Source of the DNA: RYN-230 sp963704995
GTDB taxonomy: Bacteria > Actinomycetota > Actinomycetes > Streptosporangiales > Streptosporangiaceae
Direction of reading: 5' to 3'
NCBI GenBank assembly: GCA_963704995.1
Contig: CAVPIM010000017.1
Coordinates: forward strand, 1,736,001 to 1,800,000
DNA: 64,000 nt
The position numbers and the translations under genes are program-made. The first letter of the stretch is position 1. Each line of letters starts with the position of its first letter. Below are positions 62,655-64,000 of the stretch, piece after piece. The notes under the pieces are model-generated. The model was not told the origin of the DNA. It searched no databases and was given only the letters and a program-made list of their open reading frames with translations.

Positions 62655-64000
62655 TTACTCGTTTCTGGCGGTCTCGGGGCCGGTGATGCGGGCCAGGAGG
62701 GGGAAGGTCGCGGCGATGATCGCGAGGGAGATCACGACGCCGCCGGCGGTCAGCAGGTAGTACACGAGGCCAGGGGCGACCATCGCGTGCTGCTGCGCCT
62801 CCCGGGCGAACATCGCGGCGCCGGCGAACCCGGTGCCAATCGCGACGGCGGCGACGGACAGCAGCGGGACGGCTCCCTCCAGCGCGACGACGCCGCGCAG
62901 CGTGGACAGCCGGGCGCCGGCGAGGCGGAGCAGGCTGAACGGGCGCTTGCGGTCCGCGAGCCCGGCCGCGATGCCCGCGACGAGGGTGCAGCCGGCGATC
63001 GGCAGGCTGACCAGGATCACCACGTTCGCGAGCTGCTGTTCGCCGTTGTTGGCTGCGTTGTCCGCCGCGACCAGGTCGTTGAGGGTGGACGGCGCGTTGA
63101 CGGCGAGGTAGCCGGGCGTGGCCTCCAGTAGGGTCCTCGCCTGCTCGATCGCCGCGGTGGTGCCGTCCGTCTCCACGCTGACGGCGTCCACGCCGAGGGT
63201 GTCCAGCCGGGCGGCCGGCACGTTGACGGCGGGCCAGGTGATCCCGGTGGTCCGGGTGCCGCTCAGCGGGCCGCTGGTGGCGAACACGCCCGCCGGGAAT
63301 GCCACCGTGGCCGCCCCGGCGGGGCAGTTGCCGAGGACGGGAACGGTCGCGAGCTGCGCGCACGAGATCACGTCGGCCGGGATCGGGATGCCCGTGCCCT
63401 GCGCGTTGCCGCTGGGGTCTTGGAACTGGAACGTTCTCGGGATGGTCAGCGTGGGGTCCACGCGGAGTACGGCGACGCCCTGGACCCCGTGGACCGCGCT
63501 CAGCCGCGCCGTGAGTGCAGCGGCGGGTGCGGCCGGCCCCGCGCCGGTCACGACCGGGCCGTTGTGCGACCCGGACGGGGCGTTCGCGATCTGGCCGGTG
63601 ACCATGTTCGTTTCCGCCGCGGTGCCGAACCGGGTGTACTCCTTGGCGTCCTGCGTGGTGATCCCCACGACGGCCACGGTGGTGATGAACAGCGCGAGCA
63701 CCAGGCCGCTGACCGCGCGGAAGGCGGCCTTGGGGTCGTCGCCGATGCGGCGGGCGGCGAGCAGCGTGGCGGGGCGGCTGGTCCACCGGGCCATCCCCTG
63801 CGCCGCGGCCATGGTGAGCCACGGCCCGGCTACGAACAGGCCGGCGAGGATGATGAAGAAGCTGGACGCGAACGCCTGGATCTGCCCGGGTATCGAGGCC
63901 GGGTGGCCGTGGATGGTCCAGAAGCCGAGCTCAGCCAGGCCGGCCAGCAGCGGGATCACCCGCCAGGCGCCCGGCGGCTTGCGCCGCGCCCGGCGGGCCA
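62655..64000 (-). CDS. FtsX-like ABC transporter permease, 5' end beyond the window
   Basis: The frame is open to the window edge (GTG 63957-63959 is an internal codon after RRKPPGAWR), so the gene starts outside. The 448 visible residues include a helix IQAFASSFFIILAGLFVAGPWL, then ATLLAARRIGDDPKAAFRAVSGLVLALFITTVAVVGI. A long extracytoplasmic domain with a cysteine pair (ISCAQL, GNCPAG) and three C-terminal helices with FtsX-like SLLRLAGARLSTLRGVVALEGAVPLLSVAAVAIG follow. An ATPase partner is expected further right. Confidence 0.85.
   Translation of the reverse strand, partial: ARRARRKPPGAWRVIPLLAGLAELGFWTIHGHPASIPGQIQAFASSFFIILAGLFVAGPWLTMAAAQGMARWTSRPATLLAARRIGDDPKAAFRAVSGLVLALFITTVAVVGITTQDAKEYTRFGTAAETNMVTGQIANAPSGSHNGPVVTGAGPAAPAAALTARLSAVHGVQGVAVLRVDPTLTIPRTFQFQDPSGNAQGTGIPIPADVISCAQLATVPVLGNCPAGAATVAFPAGVFATSGPLSGTRTTGITWPAVNVPAARLDTLGVDAVSVETDGTTAAIEQARTLLEATPGYLAVNAPSTLNDLVAADNAANNGEQQLANVVILVSLPIAGCTLVAGIAAGLADRKRPFSLLRLAGARLSTLRGVVALEGAVPLLSVAAVAIGTGFAGAAMFAREAQQHAMVAPGLVYYLLTAGGVVISLAIIAATFPLLARITGPETARNE

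Noticed and set aside
62461..63822. 453-codon Arg/His-rich minus-strand frame
   Set aside because: It overlaps the FtsX permease in another frame on the same strand and is low-complexity.

Overview
This window is very GC-rich DNA with strong G/C preference at third codon positions. Protein families are typical of soil actinobacteria: LAL/MalT-type LuxR regulators, an F420-type LLM oxidoreductase, DUF3048, DUF1707/DUF4190, DUF1062, PPK2, actinobacterial 'GGYW..GGV' secreted repeats and many DHA2 MFS pumps. I infer a chromosomal segment of an actinomycete, possibly a Streptosporangiales-like lineage. The order-level guess rests only on family content. No rRNA, intact tRNA, CRISPR array, phage or transposase gene is visible.

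Layout: (1) 0-6 kb holds secreted or surface proteins: a NodB deacetylase with propeller-like repeats, a membrane/SRPBCC-DUF fusion, and a PQQ-like propeller protein with Ig-like tails. (2) 6-17 kb holds small stress and metabolic genes: DsrE, several NTF2/SnoaL-like proteins, an HD-GYP/LuxR protein, a carboxyethylornithine-synthase-like dehydrogenase, a broken APC permease, a methyltransferase, a nitronate monooxygenase plus peroxiredoxin-like pair, and a TetR regulator facing an efflux-type membrane protein across a clear operator. (3) 17-29 kb holds a lipoprotein, a broken PKD-domain secreted protein, a cupin operon, a large LAL regulator, MscS, a broken YihY, SulP and PPK2. (4) 29-49 kb holds a PhyH dioxygenase flanked by 34-bp direct repeats, LLM oxidoreductase, MBL, SDR, a MalT-like regulator, two MFS pumps, a hydrolase, a DsbA remnant, an HIBADH-like enzyme, an FtsX permease, a putative DNA-binding protein, HdeD, a HAD hydrolase and a decayed ECF-sigma operon. 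This stretch is bracketed by two same-orientation fragments resembling the 3' half of tRNA-Ala(GGC). (5) 49-64 kb holds an SDR, DUF1062, an acyl-CoA synthetase, an MFS pump, DUF3048, a questin-oxidase-like gene, a three-gene membrane cluster that includes a protein with fourteen 9-residue repeats, a GH3 remnant and a second FtsX permease.

The most distinctive global property is the number of broken reading frames. I count ten single-base frame breaks in eight loci, five of them in runs of 5-6 identical G/C bases, plus an in-frame loss of sigma region 4, a 3' fragment of a DsbA gene and a 5'-truncated GH3 gene. Homopolymer indels suggest long-read consensus error. The deletion, the fragments and the triple break in the sigma operon look like real decay. 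The most system-like novelty is the nonapeptide-repeat protein translationally coupled to an RDD membrane protein at 59.7-61.1 kb.
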